Shown: positions 24,855 to 33,882, numbered from the stretch's first letter. The stretch: 43,021 bases of DNA from Prevotella sp. (GCA_031285625.1 JAITVV010000016.1:1-43021); one strand, 5' to 3'. The notes: generated by a model from the letters alone, not told the origin. A program made the numbers and translations.

Positions 24855-25451
24855 CTATCAGTAGTTAAATTATATGTTCTATTTTTCTATGTATAACAAA
24901 TTTCTTCTTTTTGATTTTTTGTAGTAGTTCATTCTGCCGCGCCCTCCCGGGCTTGTCCTCCCTTTTGGCATTGCCCAAAAGGAAGCAAAAGTCTAGTGCT
25001 TCGTTCCCCGGCGACCTGTCAACGGCTTGTAGGCTGAAAGGGATAAACGGGCTGCGCCCCATCCCTTTCCACGCCGACTGTGCCGGACAGGGGCCCGCCT
25101 TGAGAACATATGCACGGAACCGCAATGCGATGACAAGACAGAGGCTTTCCTGTTATTCTTGTCGTGCTTTAGCCAGCGCCATTTACTTCAGGTACGGGGT
25201 ACCCGTACCGGCGTGAAACGAAAACGTGTTTGAGCTAAACAGAAGAATAAAGTCTATACACTTCCAGCGAGTTTTTTCGTTTAGTCGTTCCGGTACGTTA
25301 ACGGGTCGTACATTGAAGTGAGGCGCAAGAGCATTTTCGGTTCCTTTTGGGGCTTAGGCCAAAAGGGACACAAGCAATCTGCGATTGCGCGTAGTATAAT
25401 TTAATGGAACATATTAAATAACAGTTTCAAATACTGATTCGCATTAATATA
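24855..25451 (+). repeat. MITE-like interspersed element, copy A
   Basis: About 600 bp, coding-free, visibly richer in G and C than the flanks. It shares blocks with copy B (reverse orientation): TGCTTCGTTCCCCGGCGACC at 24997-25016 (17 of 20 identical), GCTTTCCTGTTATTCTTGTC at 25144 (22-base block, 19 identical) and TCGTACATTGAAGTGAGGC at 25306-25324 (identical). The right end is AATACTGATTCGCATTAATA (25430-25449). The left end, ATCAGTAGTTAAATTATATG, is a decayed inverted version of it. Internal hairpins CCTTTTGG/CCCAAAAGG (24961-24982) and CCTTTTGG/CCAAAAGG (25341-25365) add structure. Short frames across it (up to 101 codons) look accidental. Confidence 0.7.
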
Positions 25452-25504
25452 TTAATCCTTATTTAAAAAGCGTCCAAAAACATACAATTAGTTCATAAAT
25501 TGTT

Positions 25505-25512
25505 TATTTTTG
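25505..25512 (+). promoter_or_regulatory. -7 promoter box of thrS
   Basis: TATTTTTG matches TAnnTTTG. It lies 59 bases before the thrS ATG, just outside the repeat element, so thrS has its own promoter. No -33 TTTG is visible. Confidence 0.5.
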
Positions 25513-25525
25513 CAAGTTCTGAAAA

Positions 25526-25547
25526 GCAGCTTATTTGTAGGAGCTGC
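25526..25547 (+). promoter_or_regulatory. Short hairpin in the thrS leader
   Basis: GCAGCT (25526-25531) and AGCTGC (25542-25547) pair around a 10-base loop in the expected 5' untranslated region. There is no T tract, so it is not a terminator. A translational operator, as known for thrS in other bacteria, is possible. Confidence 0.35.
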
Positions 25548-25571
25548 ATAATTAAATAGATTTAAAAAATT

Positions 25572-27524
25572 ATGATTAAAATTACATTTCCGGATGGTTC
25601 CGTAAGAGAATTTGAAAAAGGAACCTCATCTATGCAGATTGCCGAGAGCATCAGTTCCCGTCTGGCGCAGGAAGTCCTTGCCGCCAAGGTAAACGGGGAG
25701 GTTTGGGACTTAACAAGACCAATAGATACCGATGCTACGATCGAGCTTCTCAAATGGGAAGATGAAGATGGTAAGCATGCCTACTGGCATTCATCAGCTC
25801 ACCTTATGGCAGAAGCTGTGCAGATACTCTATCCGCATGCTAAATTTGGGATAGGGCCGGCAATCGAAAATGGGTTTTATTATGATATAGATTTTGGCGA
25901 CACACCTGTCAAAGATGCTGACTTCCCTAAGATCGAAGCTAAAATGATGGAGCTGATTGCCAATAAGGAAGAAATAAAACGCCAGAGCATATCTAAAGCA
26001 GATGCCATCAAAATGTTTGATAACCGCGGAGAAGGTTATAAGGTAGAACTTATCAACGACCTTGCCGATGGCACTATCACTACATATACACAGGGAGTAT
26101 TTACCGACCTGTGCCGTGGTCCCCACTTGCCTAATACATCGTACATCAAGGCAGTGAAGATACTGAGCGCTGCGGGTGCTTACTGGCGCGGCGACGAAAA
26201 GCGCAAGCAGCTTACACGCCTCTACGGTATCACTTTCCCTAAAAAGAAAATGCTGGATGAGTATCTGGTAATGCTCGAAGAGGCTAAGAAACGCGATCAC
26301 CGCAAGATAGGTAAAGAACTGGAACTGTTTGCTTTCTCCGAAAATGTGGGTAAAGGGCTTCCGTTGTGGTTGCCACGTGGTACACAATTGCGTCTGAAAC
26401 TCGAAGACTTCCTGAAAAAGATACAGAAGAAATTTGAGTACCAACAGGTGATGACTCCGCATATAGGTAGTAAATTATTGTATGTGACTTCAGGTCACTA
26501 TGCCAAATACGGTCAGGATTCATTCCAGCCGATACATACTCCTGAAGAAGGAGAAGAGTTCCTGCTGAAACCGATGAACTGCCCTCACCACTGCGAAATA
26601 TACAAGGTGGTGCCGCGTTCATACAGGGATTTGCCTTTGCGTATGGCAGAGTTCGGTACAGTATACCGTTACGAGCAGAGCGGAGAGCTTCACGGGTTGA
26701 CACGTGTACGCGGGTTTACTCAGGATGATGCGCATATTTTCTGTACTCCGGAGCAGTTGAAAGAAGAATTCCTGAAAGTGATGGATATAGTGTTTATCAT
26801 CTTCAAGGCACTCGATTTCGAAAACTTCGAAGCTCAGATTTCATTGCGTGACCCTGAAAATAAAGAAAAATATATCGGTAGCGACGAAAACTGGGAAAAG
26901 GCAGAACGCGCCATTATAGAAGCCTGCGAAGAAAAGGGATTACCTGCCAAGGTAGAACTTGGCGAAGCGGCTTTCTACGGTCCTAAGCTCGACTTTATGG
27001 TAAAAGATGCTCTTGGACGCCGCTGGCAGTTAGGAACAATACAGGTAGATTATAACTTGCCTGAGCGTTTCGAACTGGAATATACAGGTGCTGATAATCA
27101 GAAACACCGTCCGGTGATGATTCACCGTGCGCCATTCGGTTCTATGGAACGTTTCATTGCTGTATTGATAGAGCATACAGCCGGAAAATTCCCGTTGTGG
27201 CTTGCCCCTGACCAGGTAGTTATACTCCCTATCAGCGAGAAGTTCAACGACTATGCTTACCGTGTATCGGGTTACTTTAAGCAGCAGGGTATCAGTTCGC
27301 AGGTGGACGATCGTAATGAAAAGATAGGGCGTAAGATTCGCGATAACGAGTTGAAGCGTATCCCTTATCTGCTTATCGTTGGCGAAAAAGAAGCCGAAAC
27401 CGGAGAAGTATCGGTGCGCAAACAAGGCGAAGGCGATAAAGGCTCTATGAAGTTTACCAATTTTGCTGCCCAGCTGAATGAAGAAATGGAAAAAATGATG
27501 AATGCCTGGGAGCACGAAGGATAA
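25572..27524 (+). CDS. thrS: Threonine-tRNA ligase
   Basis: 650 residues, full length. It charges tRNA-Thr in the cytoplasm. The TGS domain is at about 1-60. The editing domain carries HSSAHLMA (His73, His77) and the CRGPH motif (Cys181, His185). The class II catalytic core has motif 2 region [20 protein letters not shown] (about 362-381). Zinc ligands include Cys337 in MNCPHHCE and His388 in DDAHIFC, with the third His in MIHRAPFGS. The anticodon-binding domain follows at about 545-640. It has its own promoter. In most relatives thrS is immediately followed by infC-rpmI-rplT; here those genes are 15 kb away on the other strand. Confidence 0.98.
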   Translation: MIKITFPDGSVREFEKGTSSMQIAESISSRLAQEVLAAKVNGEVWDLTRPIDTDATIELLKWEDEDGKHAYWHSSAHLMAEAVQILYPHAKFGIGPAIENGFYYDIDFGDTPVKDADFPKIEAKMMELIANKEEIKRQSISKADAIKMFDNRGEGYKVELINDLADGTITTYTQGVFTDLCRGPHLPNTSYIKAVKILSAAGAYWRGDEKRKQLTRLYGITFPKKKMLDEYLVMLEEAKKRDHRKIGKELELFAFSENVGKGLPLWLPRGTQLRLKLEDFLKKIQKKFEYQQVMTPHIGSKLLYVTSGHYAKYGQDSFQPIHTPEEGEEFLLKPMNCPHHCEIYKVVPRSYRDLPLRMAEFGTVYRYEQSGELHGLTRVRGFTQDDAHIFCTPEQLKEEFLKVMDIVFIIFKALDFENFEAQISLRDPENKEKYIGSDENWEKAERAIIEACEEKGLPAKVELGEAAFYGPKLDFMVKDALGRRWQLGTIQVDYNLPERFELEYTGADNQKHRPVMIHRAPFGSMERFIAVLIEHTAGKFPLWLAPDQVVILPISEKFNDYAYRVSGYFKQQGISSQVDDRNEKIGRKIRDNELKRIPYLLIVGEKEAETGEVSVRKQGEGDKGSMKFTNFAAQLNEEMEKMMNAWEHEG

Positions 27525-27547
27525 TAATTTTTTGAAAAAAATAACGT

Positions 27548-27599
27548 AACTCAAATTATTGTTTATAGATTTTGCAATTTATAAATAGTAGTTTGAGTT
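27548..27599. terminator. Long imperfect hairpin downstream of thrS
   Basis: AACTCAAATTATTGTTTATA (27548-27567) pairs with TATAAATAGTAGTTTGAGTT (27580-27599) with three mismatched or G-U positions. T-rich sequence follows (CGTTTATTTTACAT). It begins 24 bases after the thrS stop and is its likely terminator. Confidence 0.45.
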
Positions 27600-27733
27600 C
27601 GTTTATTTTACATATTTATGTGATTATTCACAGTACAGCTAAACCTTTTTCTCGAAAAGAAGTCAATACTATATATAAACTAGAAGTTATCATTAATTAT
27701 TTTTATTTTCAGACCATTATTAAATATCGTGTA

Positions 27734-27762
27734 TGTAGGGGCAGGCAAACCCTGCCCCTACA
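27734..27762. repeat. GC-rich perfect palindrome
   Basis: TGTAGGGGCAGG (27734-27745) and CCTGCCCCTACA (27751-27762) are exact reverse complements around CAAAC. It stands out in an AT-rich 331-base spacer (27525-27855) and looks like a short interspersed repeat unit. A frame across it (27572-27778) is not a convincing gene. Confidence 0.6.
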
Positions 27763-27855
27763 GTACCCCAAAAAGTAATTCATTAAAAATCAATATTATA
27801 TTAATCTATTCTATATAAATCCTTTTGTGTATAAATTTTTAAAAATAACATCACT

Positions 27856-28425
27856 ATGAAAAAAAATGTATTAGTCACATTTGTTTTTTTACTTATTTCA
27901 TTATCGTCTTTTTCGCAACAATTTGCGTTAACTCCCGAAGGGCTGAGAGATGCAGCCGATACATCAAAAGATTTCTTGGTTATCCCCGTTGATGGGAAGT
28001 CAGCATCAGACCTTTATACTGTATCTAAACGGTATATAAATGAAAAAATGAAAAATCCAAAATTTGCCATCAAAGCTGATTCGGATGGAGAGTACCTGAG
28101 GTATAGTCTTTATGTTCCAACAATATTCAGTTTCACTAAAATGCTGGTTAGCCTTAAAGTAAATGCTAATTATCAAATAGAGATGAGATTTCGTGACGGA
28201 CGTATCAGGTATAATATCGCAGGCCTGGACTTAGCTTTCGAAGAAGGTGGTAACGAATTTTATATTGCTGCCAGCAAGATGAAAGGTTGGGCTATTTTCG
28301 ATAATAATGGTAAACTCCTGATGAAGAATGAAAAACAAAAACTTGAAGATTATTTCAATAATGAAGTGAAAATGTATGTTGACTTTATAAATTCGGATGG
28401 AGGAAATGTAAATGACAACTGGTAA
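27856..28425 (+). CDS. Secreted protein, possibly DUF4468-like
   Basis: 189 residues. The Sec signal peptide is MKKNVLVTFVFLLISLSSFS followed by QQFAL, so the protein is periplasmic or exported. The phrase KSASDLYTVSKRYINEKMKN followed by short strands ending in SLKVNANYQIEMRFRDGRIR is the arrangement seen in DUF4468 proteins of Bacteroidota, which have a TBP-like fold and no known role. A charged C-terminal helix (NEKQKLEDYFNNEVKMYV) follows. Transcribed alone; convergent with the lipoprotein gene ending at 28515. A near-consensus box (TCCTTTTG) lies about 30 bases upstream. Confidence 0.75.
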   Translation: MKKNVLVTFVFLLISLSSFSQQFALTPEGLRDAADTSKDFLVIPVDGKSASDLYTVSKRYINEKMKNPKFAIKADSDGEYLRYSLYVPTIFSFTKMLVSLKVNANYQIEMRFRDGRIRYNIAGLDLAFEEGGNEFYIAASKMKGWAIFDNNGKLLMKNEKQKLEDYFNNEVKMYVDFINSDGGNVNDNW

Positions 28426-28514
28426 ATAAAATAGGAGTTCCGTCCTAAAATAGGTTGACACAAAAACTTATTTCAGGGCGGGACAACAATATAAAAGAAC
28501 CGGTTATATCTATT

Positions 28515-29261
28515 CTACACCCCCAACCGGAAATCAGCGACACTCTTACTATCCAGAGCAAGTTCTTCGAATGTGCTTACAGTTCCCTTCCCCACAGGGC
28601 ACTGGGTGCTGATGCCCAACCAAAGCTGCGTAGGGTAATTATTTTCATACAGGCGTACCATTTGCCAGTTTTTATTATCTAGCGAATAGTAGCTTGCAAT
28701 AGTCTGGGTATCTGACGAAATCTTCATATACACATATGGCTGTGTCACGATATCGTGATTGTTATCGTCAGATGTCTTGATAGTCCGCACTGACACAATC
28801 CGGTGTTTTTCGCGTTCATCCTGTTCATAACACAGCTTTTGGAAGAAGCTGTCATTCACATAGATATAAAGCACTCCCGCATTATAAACATCATTGCCTG
28901 AAAAATCAGGGGTAACCTTTGCCGTGAAGGTGAACGGTTTTGAATTATCCACCTGTGTTAACAAAATAGGTGCTGTAGTGTTTGATAACTTCCCATTTGG
29001 ATCGCTAAAATAATCTGTTTTCTCTCCGGCTTTGAATACGACCTTATTATTTTCAGCTATTTCTACCGAAGCAGCAGCATTATTGACCGATTTGGTGAAA
29101 TGTATCCCTCCGATGGTAAGGTCGCACGGGCTGCCACTGATGCGGGCAGTGTTTTCTGATACTTCTTTTGAAGCTGCTTCTTTAACAGTCTCTTTATTTC
29201 CACAATTACTAAATGAGAATGCCAGCATAACGGCGCAAACTACAAATACTACTTTTTTCAT
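28515..29261 (-). CDS. Lipoprotein with DUF1349-like concanavalin fold
   Basis: 248 residues. The signal peptide ends in SFSNC (lipobox, Cys20). The mature part contains KPFTFTAKVTPDFSG, VYNAGVLYIYVNDSFFQKLC, an IASYYSLDNKNWQMVRL strand pair and LWLGISTQCPVGKGTVSTF. This order (film-like strands, an AG-x-L strand, a WY-type strand pair, then a G-x-x-xQ-P) is typical of DUF1349, a laminin-G/concanavalin-like fold also found in sugar-binding proteins. A carbohydrate-binding role is plausible but inferred. It is monocistronic, and no promoter box is clear upstream. Confidence 0.78.
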   Translation of the reverse strand: MKKVVFVVCAVMLAFSFSNCGNKETVKEAASKEVSENTARISGSPCDLTIGGIHFTKSVNNAAASVEIAENNKVVFKAGEKTDYFSDPNGKLSNTTAPILLTQVDNSKPFTFTAKVTPDFSGNDVYNAGVLYIYVNDSFFQKLCYEQDEREKHRIVSVRTIKTSDDNNHDIVTQPYVYMKISSDTQTIASYYSLDNKNWQMVRLYENNYPTQLWLGISTQCPVGKGTVSTFEELALDSKSVADFRLGV

Positions 29262-29433
29262 TCTAATTAATTTTTCAGATACAACATTGCCTCTAAAATA
29301 ATTGATTATAAATTAAATATAGAATAAATATCATTTTTTTCTTTTTTTCTTAAAATATTTTTCTTCCTCAGTAGTCTATATAAATAGAGAGCTCTTTATA
29401 AAAACAGATTATAAAATTAAAAACAAAAAAATT

Positions 29434-29736
29434 ATGATAACAAGAGATTTTGGAATGGGATTCTCCGGAAGAAACCCTTTCGACAAAGATGCAAGAAAAA
29501 ATTTTAAAGAAGAGTGGTCTAAAATGACCGATAGCGAAAAATTAGAATTCATGAACAAAAGGATGGAAGGTTTCGATAAGCATGAAGATCATTTTTCAGT
29601 AGAAGCAATGGATGCCCGTTGCGAAAAATGGATGCAAATGTCGAACGAAGAAAAACAGGCTTTTGTGGAAGAAAAGAAAAAAGCTTTCGAAAGCAGAATG
29701 CACGGAATGCATAGATTTTTTGGTTTCGGACACTAA
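29434..29736 (+). CDS. Small hydrophilic hypothetical protein
   Basis: 100 residues, not recognised. It is highly charged and probably helical, with three similar helices rich in Lys, Glu and Met (EEWSKMTDSEKLEFMNKRME, EKWMQMSNEEKQAFVEEKKK). The ends are distinct: a glycine-rich start MITRDFGMGFSGRN and an aromatic, His-rich tail GMHRFFGFGH. The repeated W-x-x-M-(T/S)-x-x-E-K pattern suggests an internal duplication. No signal peptide. The 170 bases upstream are AT-rich with no clear promoter. A strong hairpin follows its stop. Confidence 0.7.
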   Translation: MITRDFGMGFSGRNPFDKDARKNFKEEWSKMTDSEKLEFMNKRMEGFDKHEDHFSVEAMDARCEKWMQMSNEEKQAFVEEKKKAFESRMHGMHRFFGFGH

Positions 29737-29799
29737 TTACAACATAGCATCACATTGGTACTGGCTCATACATAAATAATAAGTAAGGGTAAGTTGAAA

Positions 29800-29833
29800 A
29801 TAAGCGGATATCAAATGAATGATATCCGCTTAT
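29800..29833. terminator. Bidirectional terminator between convergent genes
   Basis: ATAAGCGGATATCA (29800-29813) and TGATATCCGCTTAT (29820-29833) are perfect reverse complements around AATGAA. Downstream sequence is moderately T-rich on both strands. It serves the gene ending at 29736 and the fumarase gene ending at 29869. Confidence 0.75.
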
Positions 29834-29868
29834 CCTTTCAGTAGATTGTTTTGCTTTTAGTATATGTA

Positions 29869-31509
29869 TTAACAATTAGCACAATTAATCGGCTTCAGCT
29901 GTTGGAAGAAGTCATTACCCTTATCATCTACAAGGATGAATGCAGGGAAATCAACTACTTCTATTTTCCAGATTGCTTCCATACCCAGTTCCGGATACTC
30001 AAGGCATTCTAGGCTTTTGATACTGTTCTGAGCCAGAATTGCAGCAGGTCCTCCGATACTTCCCAGATAGAACCCGCCATGTTTGTGGCAAGCGTCTGTT
30101 ACCTGCTGGCTACGGTTCCCTTTGGCAATCATAATCATACTACCGCCATTAGACTGGAATGAATCCACATACGAATCCATACGTCCGGCTGTAGTCGGCC
30201 CCATCGAACCGCTCGCATAACCCTTAGGAGTCTTTGCAGGGCCTGCATAGTAGATAGGGTGATCTTTAATATATTGAGGAAGCCCTTCTCCGTTATCGAT
30301 ACGTTCTTGCAACTTGGCATGGGCAATATCACGCCCCACGATGATTGTTCCTGTAAGCGACAAGCGTGTAGAAACAGGGTATTTGGTAAGTTCAGCCAAT
30401 ATTTCTTTCATCGGACGGTTCAGATCTATTTTCACACCACCTGCTTCACCTGCATTGCGGTATTCTTCAGGAATCAATCTTGCCGGATTGTCTTCCATTT
30501 TTTCCAACCATATACCATCTTTATTGATTTTCCCCTTGATATTTCTGTCTGCCGAACAAGACACTCCCATACCCACAGGACACGATGCGCCATGGCGTGG
30601 CAAACGGATCACGCGGATGTCATGCGCAAAGAATTTACCGCCAAACTGGGCACCCAGTCCAAGTTCCTGGGCAGCTTTCAATAATTTAGCTTCCATTTCA
30701 AGGTCGCGGAATGCCTGACCACCTTCATTACCCGAAGTAGGCAGGTTGTCATAATACTTGGTAGAAGCCATTTTTACTGTTTTCAGATTGGTTTCGGCCG
30801 ATGTACCCCCGATTGCAAATGCAATATGGTAAGGAGGACAAGCAGCTGTACCCAGCGACTTCATTTTTTCTATCAGGAATTTTTCCAGTTTTTCGGGAGT
30901 AAGCAACGCTTTTGTTTCCTGATACAGGTATGTTTTATTAGCAGAACCTCCGCCTTTAGCTACAAAAAGGAATTTATACTCGTTTCCGTTGATGGCATAC
31001 AGGTCTATCTGTGCAGGAAGGTTTGTACCAGTATTTACCTCTTTGTACATATCCAGCGGAGCATTTTGTGAATAACGAAGGTTATCTTCTGTGAAAGTGT
31101 TGTACACCCCTTTCGAAAGAGCCTCTTCATCATTGCCTCCAGTCCATACATTTTGGCCTTTTTTACCCATTATAATAGCTGTTCCCGTATCCTGGCAGAA
31201 AGGGAGTACTCCTTTAGCAGATATTTCGGAGTTGCGAAGGAATGTGAGTGCTACGAACTTGTCATTGTCGCTTGCCTGAGGATCAGACAGGATTTTAGCT
31301 ACCTGTTCCTGATGTTCGGGTCGAAGAAGGAATTCGACGTTGTGAAATGCATGCTGAGCCAGTAAAGTTAAAGCCTGAGGTTCGATTTTCAGGATTTCCT
31401 GTCCTTCAAAACTAGCTGTGGACACATAGTCTTTCGACAGAAGGTAATATTCTGTGGTGTCCTTACCTAAAGGAAAAGTTTCCTGATACTTAAAAGGAGG
31501 TGTTGCCAT
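29869..31509 (-). CDS. fumA: Class I (iron-sulfur) fumarate hydratase
   Basis: 546 residues, the length of the fused single-chain FumA/FumB type. It interconverts fumarate and malate in the TCA or reductive branch. The three cysteines expected to hold the [4Fe-4S] cluster are at Cys105 (LPFCQDTGT), Cys224 (TAACPPYH) and Cys318 (GVSCSADR). The N-terminal alpha domain carries GGGSANKT, and the C-terminal beta domain carries GRDIAHAK and [13 protein letters not shown]. The C terminus, NCANC, adds two further cysteines. The gene symbol reflects the type, not a proven orthology to a single E. coli gene. Its promoter lies at 31551-31582. Confidence 0.95.
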   Translation of the reverse strand: MATPPFKYQETFPLGKDTTEYYLLSKDYVSTASFEGQEILKIEPQALTLLAQHAFHNVEFLLRPEHQEQVAKILSDPQASDNDKFVALTFLRNSEISAKGVLPFCQDTGTAIIMGKKGQNVWTGGNDEEALSKGVYNTFTEDNLRYSQNAPLDMYKEVNTGTNLPAQIDLYAINGNEYKFLFVAKGGGSANKTYLYQETKALLTPEKLEKFLIEKMKSLGTAACPPYHIAFAIGGTSAETNLKTVKMASTKYYDNLPTSGNEGGQAFRDLEMEAKLLKAAQELGLGAQFGGKFFAHDIRVIRLPRHGASCPVGMGVSCSADRNIKGKINKDGIWLEKMEDNPARLIPEEYRNAGEAGGVKIDLNRPMKEILAELTKYPVSTRLSLTGTIIVGRDIAHAKLQERIDNGEGLPQYIKDHPIYYAGPAKTPKGYASGSMGPTTAGRMDSYVDSFQSNGGSMIMIAKGNRSQQVTDACHKHGGFYLGSIGGPAAILAQNSIKSLECLEYPELGMEAIWKIEVVDFPAFILVDDKGNDFFQQLKPINCANC

Positions 31510-31550
31510 GATTTAATTTTTATAGTTTTATAGTTGATTTATATTATATG

Positions 31551-31582
31551 CAAAAGTACGAAAATAAAGATATTGTTTCAAG
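31551..31582 (-). promoter_or_regulatory. Promoter of the fumarase gene
   Basis: On the minus strand TACTTTTG (31558-31551) matches TAnnTTTG, and TTG at 31581-31579 lies about 20 bases upstream as a partial -33 element. The ATG at 31509 is about 40 bases downstream. Confidence 0.6.
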
Positions 31583-31664
31583 AATAAGGCGGCGATAAAC
31601 ATTAAAAAGCTGCCATATTTATACTAAAAAATGTAAGAGCCATTATCATTCACGAAAAATCTTG

Positions 31665-31672
31665 TATATTTG
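31665..31672 (+). promoter_or_regulatory. -7 promoter box of the proline-rich secreted protein
   Basis: TATATTTG matches TAnnTTTG exactly and lies 34 bases before the ATG at 31707. It overlaps the alternative TTG start at 31662, which therefore cannot be part of the message. Confidence 0.6.
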
Positions 31673-31706
31673 CGGATTATATACTAACGCTGACGATTTA
31701 CAAACA

Positions 31707-32921
31707 ATGAATATAAGCAAATATATATTATTAATAAGCCTGATTTTACTTCCTGTTTTGGGTTTTGCTCAAAAAGTAGGCGGAAAATATATTGTGACTA
31801 CCGGGGATACAACGCAGATCGTAAATTCTGTATCTGGTCTCAGGAGTCCTGATGCTAAATTCCTTTTCAAAAAGAGCAATGCTGTTTCCGATTCTATCCT
31901 GGCTAACATGACATCCGATTACACTTCCCTCGAAGAAGCCCTTATGGATGTTAACGATCTGATATCTACAGTAGAAAGAGACCAGACCCAGCTAAAAACC
32001 GGGAATATTGGTTTAGGTTACCGTTTGTCAAAGATAAACGTTGATAATATGCTGAAAGAGAAACGGGCAAAAGCAATGGCTGACAGTATACTTCAGGTAC
32101 GCCACATGCAATCTGTTGCAGAAATGGCCCGCAAATATGAAGAATTTGGAAATAAACCGACATACTTTATAAACGGTACAAATGTAGAGCCTGAAATGAT
32201 AAATCAGCTGATGTCCGGCGATATTGTCGAACGTAACCTTAAAGTTCAGGATACGTCTTCAGGAAATCCTAACGGTGAAGTATGGTTTATTATTACCGAT
32301 AAGGCTGCTCAAAGACTAGGGCTTCAGGTTGCAAAATCTGCCTCTGTAAGCGATTATCCCGAACCGGTACGATCATCATCAGCAGCTCCTTCATACAAAG
32401 TAGAAAAAGAAAAAGGCAGTAATGTACGTACAGGATCAAAAACAAGTACTAAGAAGAGTCCTGCTGTAGATAATAAGAATAAGAAACAGGAAAAGGCTAA
32501 AAAGCCGAGACGTTCTGTAAGACAGATAAAAGCCGACCGTGAAGCAAGGGACAACAGGGATGAGGAAGACGATACACCTACATATCAACCGGCACCGGAA
32601 TCGGTCTATACACCTCAGCCGACTCCTAAATCTCAGCCGACTCCAGTGCCTCAACCAAGGCCTGCACGTAAGGCAGAAGAGCCAAAGGTGAATTCACAAC
32701 CTCAGACAACCCAGTCTCCTGTGTCTCAGCCTGTAGAAAATAAGCAGCCAGAAAAGAAAGCGGAGATACAACAGGCAACCCCGATAACAACGAATGAAGT
32801 TAAAACAGATAGTTCGGCACCTAAACAAGAACGAAAGACTTTTGTAAGGGCCAGAACAGTAAATAATGAAGAAGTAAAAGTAAGTGACCCGATTGACAAT
32901 GCGGAAGAGCCGCTTGATTAA
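31707..32921 (+). CDS. Secreted protein with proline-rich basic C-terminal half
   Basis: 404 residues. A TTG-started frame from 31662 would lie within the promoter, and ATG 31707 gives a normal signal peptide (MNISKYILLISLILLPVLG). After cleavage (FAQ/KVGG) a folded domain of about 210 residues follows, with charged helices (MLKEKRAKAMADSILQVRHM). From about residue 225 the chain becomes low complexity: lysine-rich (KKSPAVDNKNKKQEKAKKPR), then Pro/Gln/Thr repeats (TPQPTPKSQPTPVPQPRPAR), then acidic at the end. The tail is probably unstructured and could span or bind the cell wall. I do not recognise the folded domain. It is convergent with purN, three bases apart. Confidence 0.75.
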   Translation: MNISKYILLISLILLPVLGFAQKVGGKYIVTTGDTTQIVNSVSGLRSPDAKFLFKKSNAVSDSILANMTSDYTSLEEALMDVNDLISTVERDQTQLKTGNIGLGYRLSKINVDNMLKEKRAKAMADSILQVRHMQSVAEMARKYEEFGNKPTYFINGTNVEPEMINQLMSGDIVERNLKVQDTSSGNPNGEVWFIITDKAAQRLGLQVAKSASVSDYPEPVRSSSAAPSYKVEKEKGSNVRTGSKTSTKKSPAVDNKNKKQEKAKKPRRSVRQIKADREARDNRDEEDDTPTYQPAPESVYTPQPTPKSQPTPVPQPRPARKAEEPKVNSQPQTTQSPVSQPVENKQPEKKAEIQQATPITTNEVKTDSSAPKQERKTFVRARTVNNEEVKVSDPIDNAEEPLD

Positions 32922-32924
32922 GGA

Positions 32925-33491
32925 TTATTTACTCAAGATATTTTCTATAATTACCGGAAAGTGCATATACTCCAGTGTATGCACTTTTTTTGCGACATCC
33001 TCATACGTGTCGTCCTTATCTACAGTGCATTTTGCCTGAAATATAATAGTGCCCTCATCATAGTTTTCATTTACATAATGTATCGTTATACCCGATTCGG
33101 TTTCCCCTGCCTCTACCACAGCTTTATGTACATTGTCTCCATACATACCTTTACCGCCGAACTTAGGAAGAAGCGCAGGATGGATATTTACTATTTTATT
33201 AGGATAAGCCTTCAATATATTTTCCGGAACTTTGAGCAAAAAACCGGCGAGTACTATAAAGTCAATGCCGTTTTCCTTCAGACAGTCGAGAACCATATCT
33301 GTAGAGTCAAACTCACTCTTCGAGAAGGTTACAGACTTTATTCCCAGCCTTTTTGCACGTTCGTGTACATATGCATCCTTCTTGTTGGAAATGATAACAG
33401 GGAAAGAGGCTGCGTCTTTACCTTCGAAGTAATTTACTATGTTTTCAGCGTTAGATCCTGACCCAGAGGCAAAAATGGCAATTTTATTCAT
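32925..33491 (-). CDS. purN: Phosphoribosylglycinamide formyltransferase
   Basis: 188 residues from the ATG at 33491; a longer frame to 33524 lacks family support. It transfers a formyl group from 10-formyl-tetrahydrofolate to GAR in purine synthesis, in the cytoplasm. The phosphate loop ASGSGSNAENI is at residues 7-17. The catalytic Asn-His pair lies in VNIHPALLPKFGG, and the conserved Asp in YVNENYDEGTIIFQ. Its 3' end overlaps, antisense, a strong terminator for the convergent gene. It is transcribed divergently from acpP. Confidence 0.96.
   Translation of the reverse strand: MNKIAIFASGSGSNAENIVNYFEGKDAASFPVIISNKKDAYVHERAKRLGIKSVTFSKSEFDSTDMVLDCLKENGIDFIVLAGFLLKVPENILKAYPNKIVNIHPALLPKFGGKGMYGDNVHKAVVEAGETESGITIHYVNENYDEGTIIFQAKCTVDKDDTYEDVAKKVHTLEYMHFPVIIENILSK
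32959..32991 (+). terminator. Rho-independent terminator located inside the purN coding region
   Basis: AAGTGCATA (32959-32967) pairs with TATGCACTT (32978-32986), and seven T residues follow on the plus strand. It lies 38 bases past the stop of the plus-strand gene at 31707-32921, within the last codons of the opposite-strand purN. Confidence 0.8.
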
Positions 33492-33562
33492 AAATATATT
33501 TTCACTAAGTCTGCACACAAACAAAAAAAATGTGCAATTTTAACTATTTTATAAGCAAAATA

Positions 33563-33595
33563 TTTGTTTCATATGGATAAAAAACTGTTACTTTG
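33563..33595 (+). promoter_or_regulatory. Promoter of the acpP-fabF-rnc operon
   Basis: TTTG (33563-33566) as the -33 element and TTACTTTG (33588-33595), one base off TAnnTTTG, are spaced by about 21 bases. The acpP ATG at 33646 is 50 bases downstream. Confidence 0.55.
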
Positions 33596-33645
33596 CAGCG
33601 ACAAAATTAAAAATAAAAATTTATTATTAATCAAAACTCAAAATT

Positions 33646-33882
33646 ATGTCAGAAGTAGCATCAAAGGTGAAAGCCATTATTGTTGATAAGTTAGGCGTTG
33701 AAGAATCAGAAGTTACAGATACAGCTAGCTTTACAAACGATCTGGGAGCTGATTCACTTGATACAGTAGAATTAATCATGGAATTCGAAAAAGAATTTGG
33801 TATTTCTATTCCAGATGATCAAACTGAGAAAATCGCTACAGTAGGAGATGCAGTCTCTTACATTGAAGCAAATGCAAAATAA
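33646..33882 (+). CDS. acpP: Acyl carrier protein
   Basis: 78 residues, acidic, four-helix protein carrying growing fatty acyl chains. The phosphopantetheine attachment site is Ser37 in [13 protein letters not shown]. The rest ([16 protein letters not shown] and [18 protein letters not shown]) is canonical. It is first in an operon with fabF (21 bases downstream) and rnc, the usual grouping in many bacteria. Confidence 0.98.
   Translation: MSEVASKVKAIIVDKLGVEESEVTDTASFTNDLGADSLDTVELIMEFEKEFGISIPDDQTEKIATVGDAVSYIEANAK

Noticed and set aside
24865-25216. Frames of 86 and 101 codons on opposite strands
   Set aside because: They overlap each other inside repeat copy A, are not kept in copy B, and have no start signals.
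25452-25571. T-box riboswitch in front of thrS
   Set aside because: The leader is short, has only a 6-bp hairpin, lacks the T-box sequence and an attenuator, and T-boxes are not typical of this phylum.
27572-27778. 68-codon frame in the thrS downstream spacer
   Set aside because: It runs through a terminator hairpin and a GC-rich palindrome, has no start context, and its composition is not protein-like.
31662-31706. Upstream TTG start for the proline-rich secreted protein
   Set aside because: The added codons overlap the -7 box, so they cannot be in the message, and they precede a normal signal peptide.
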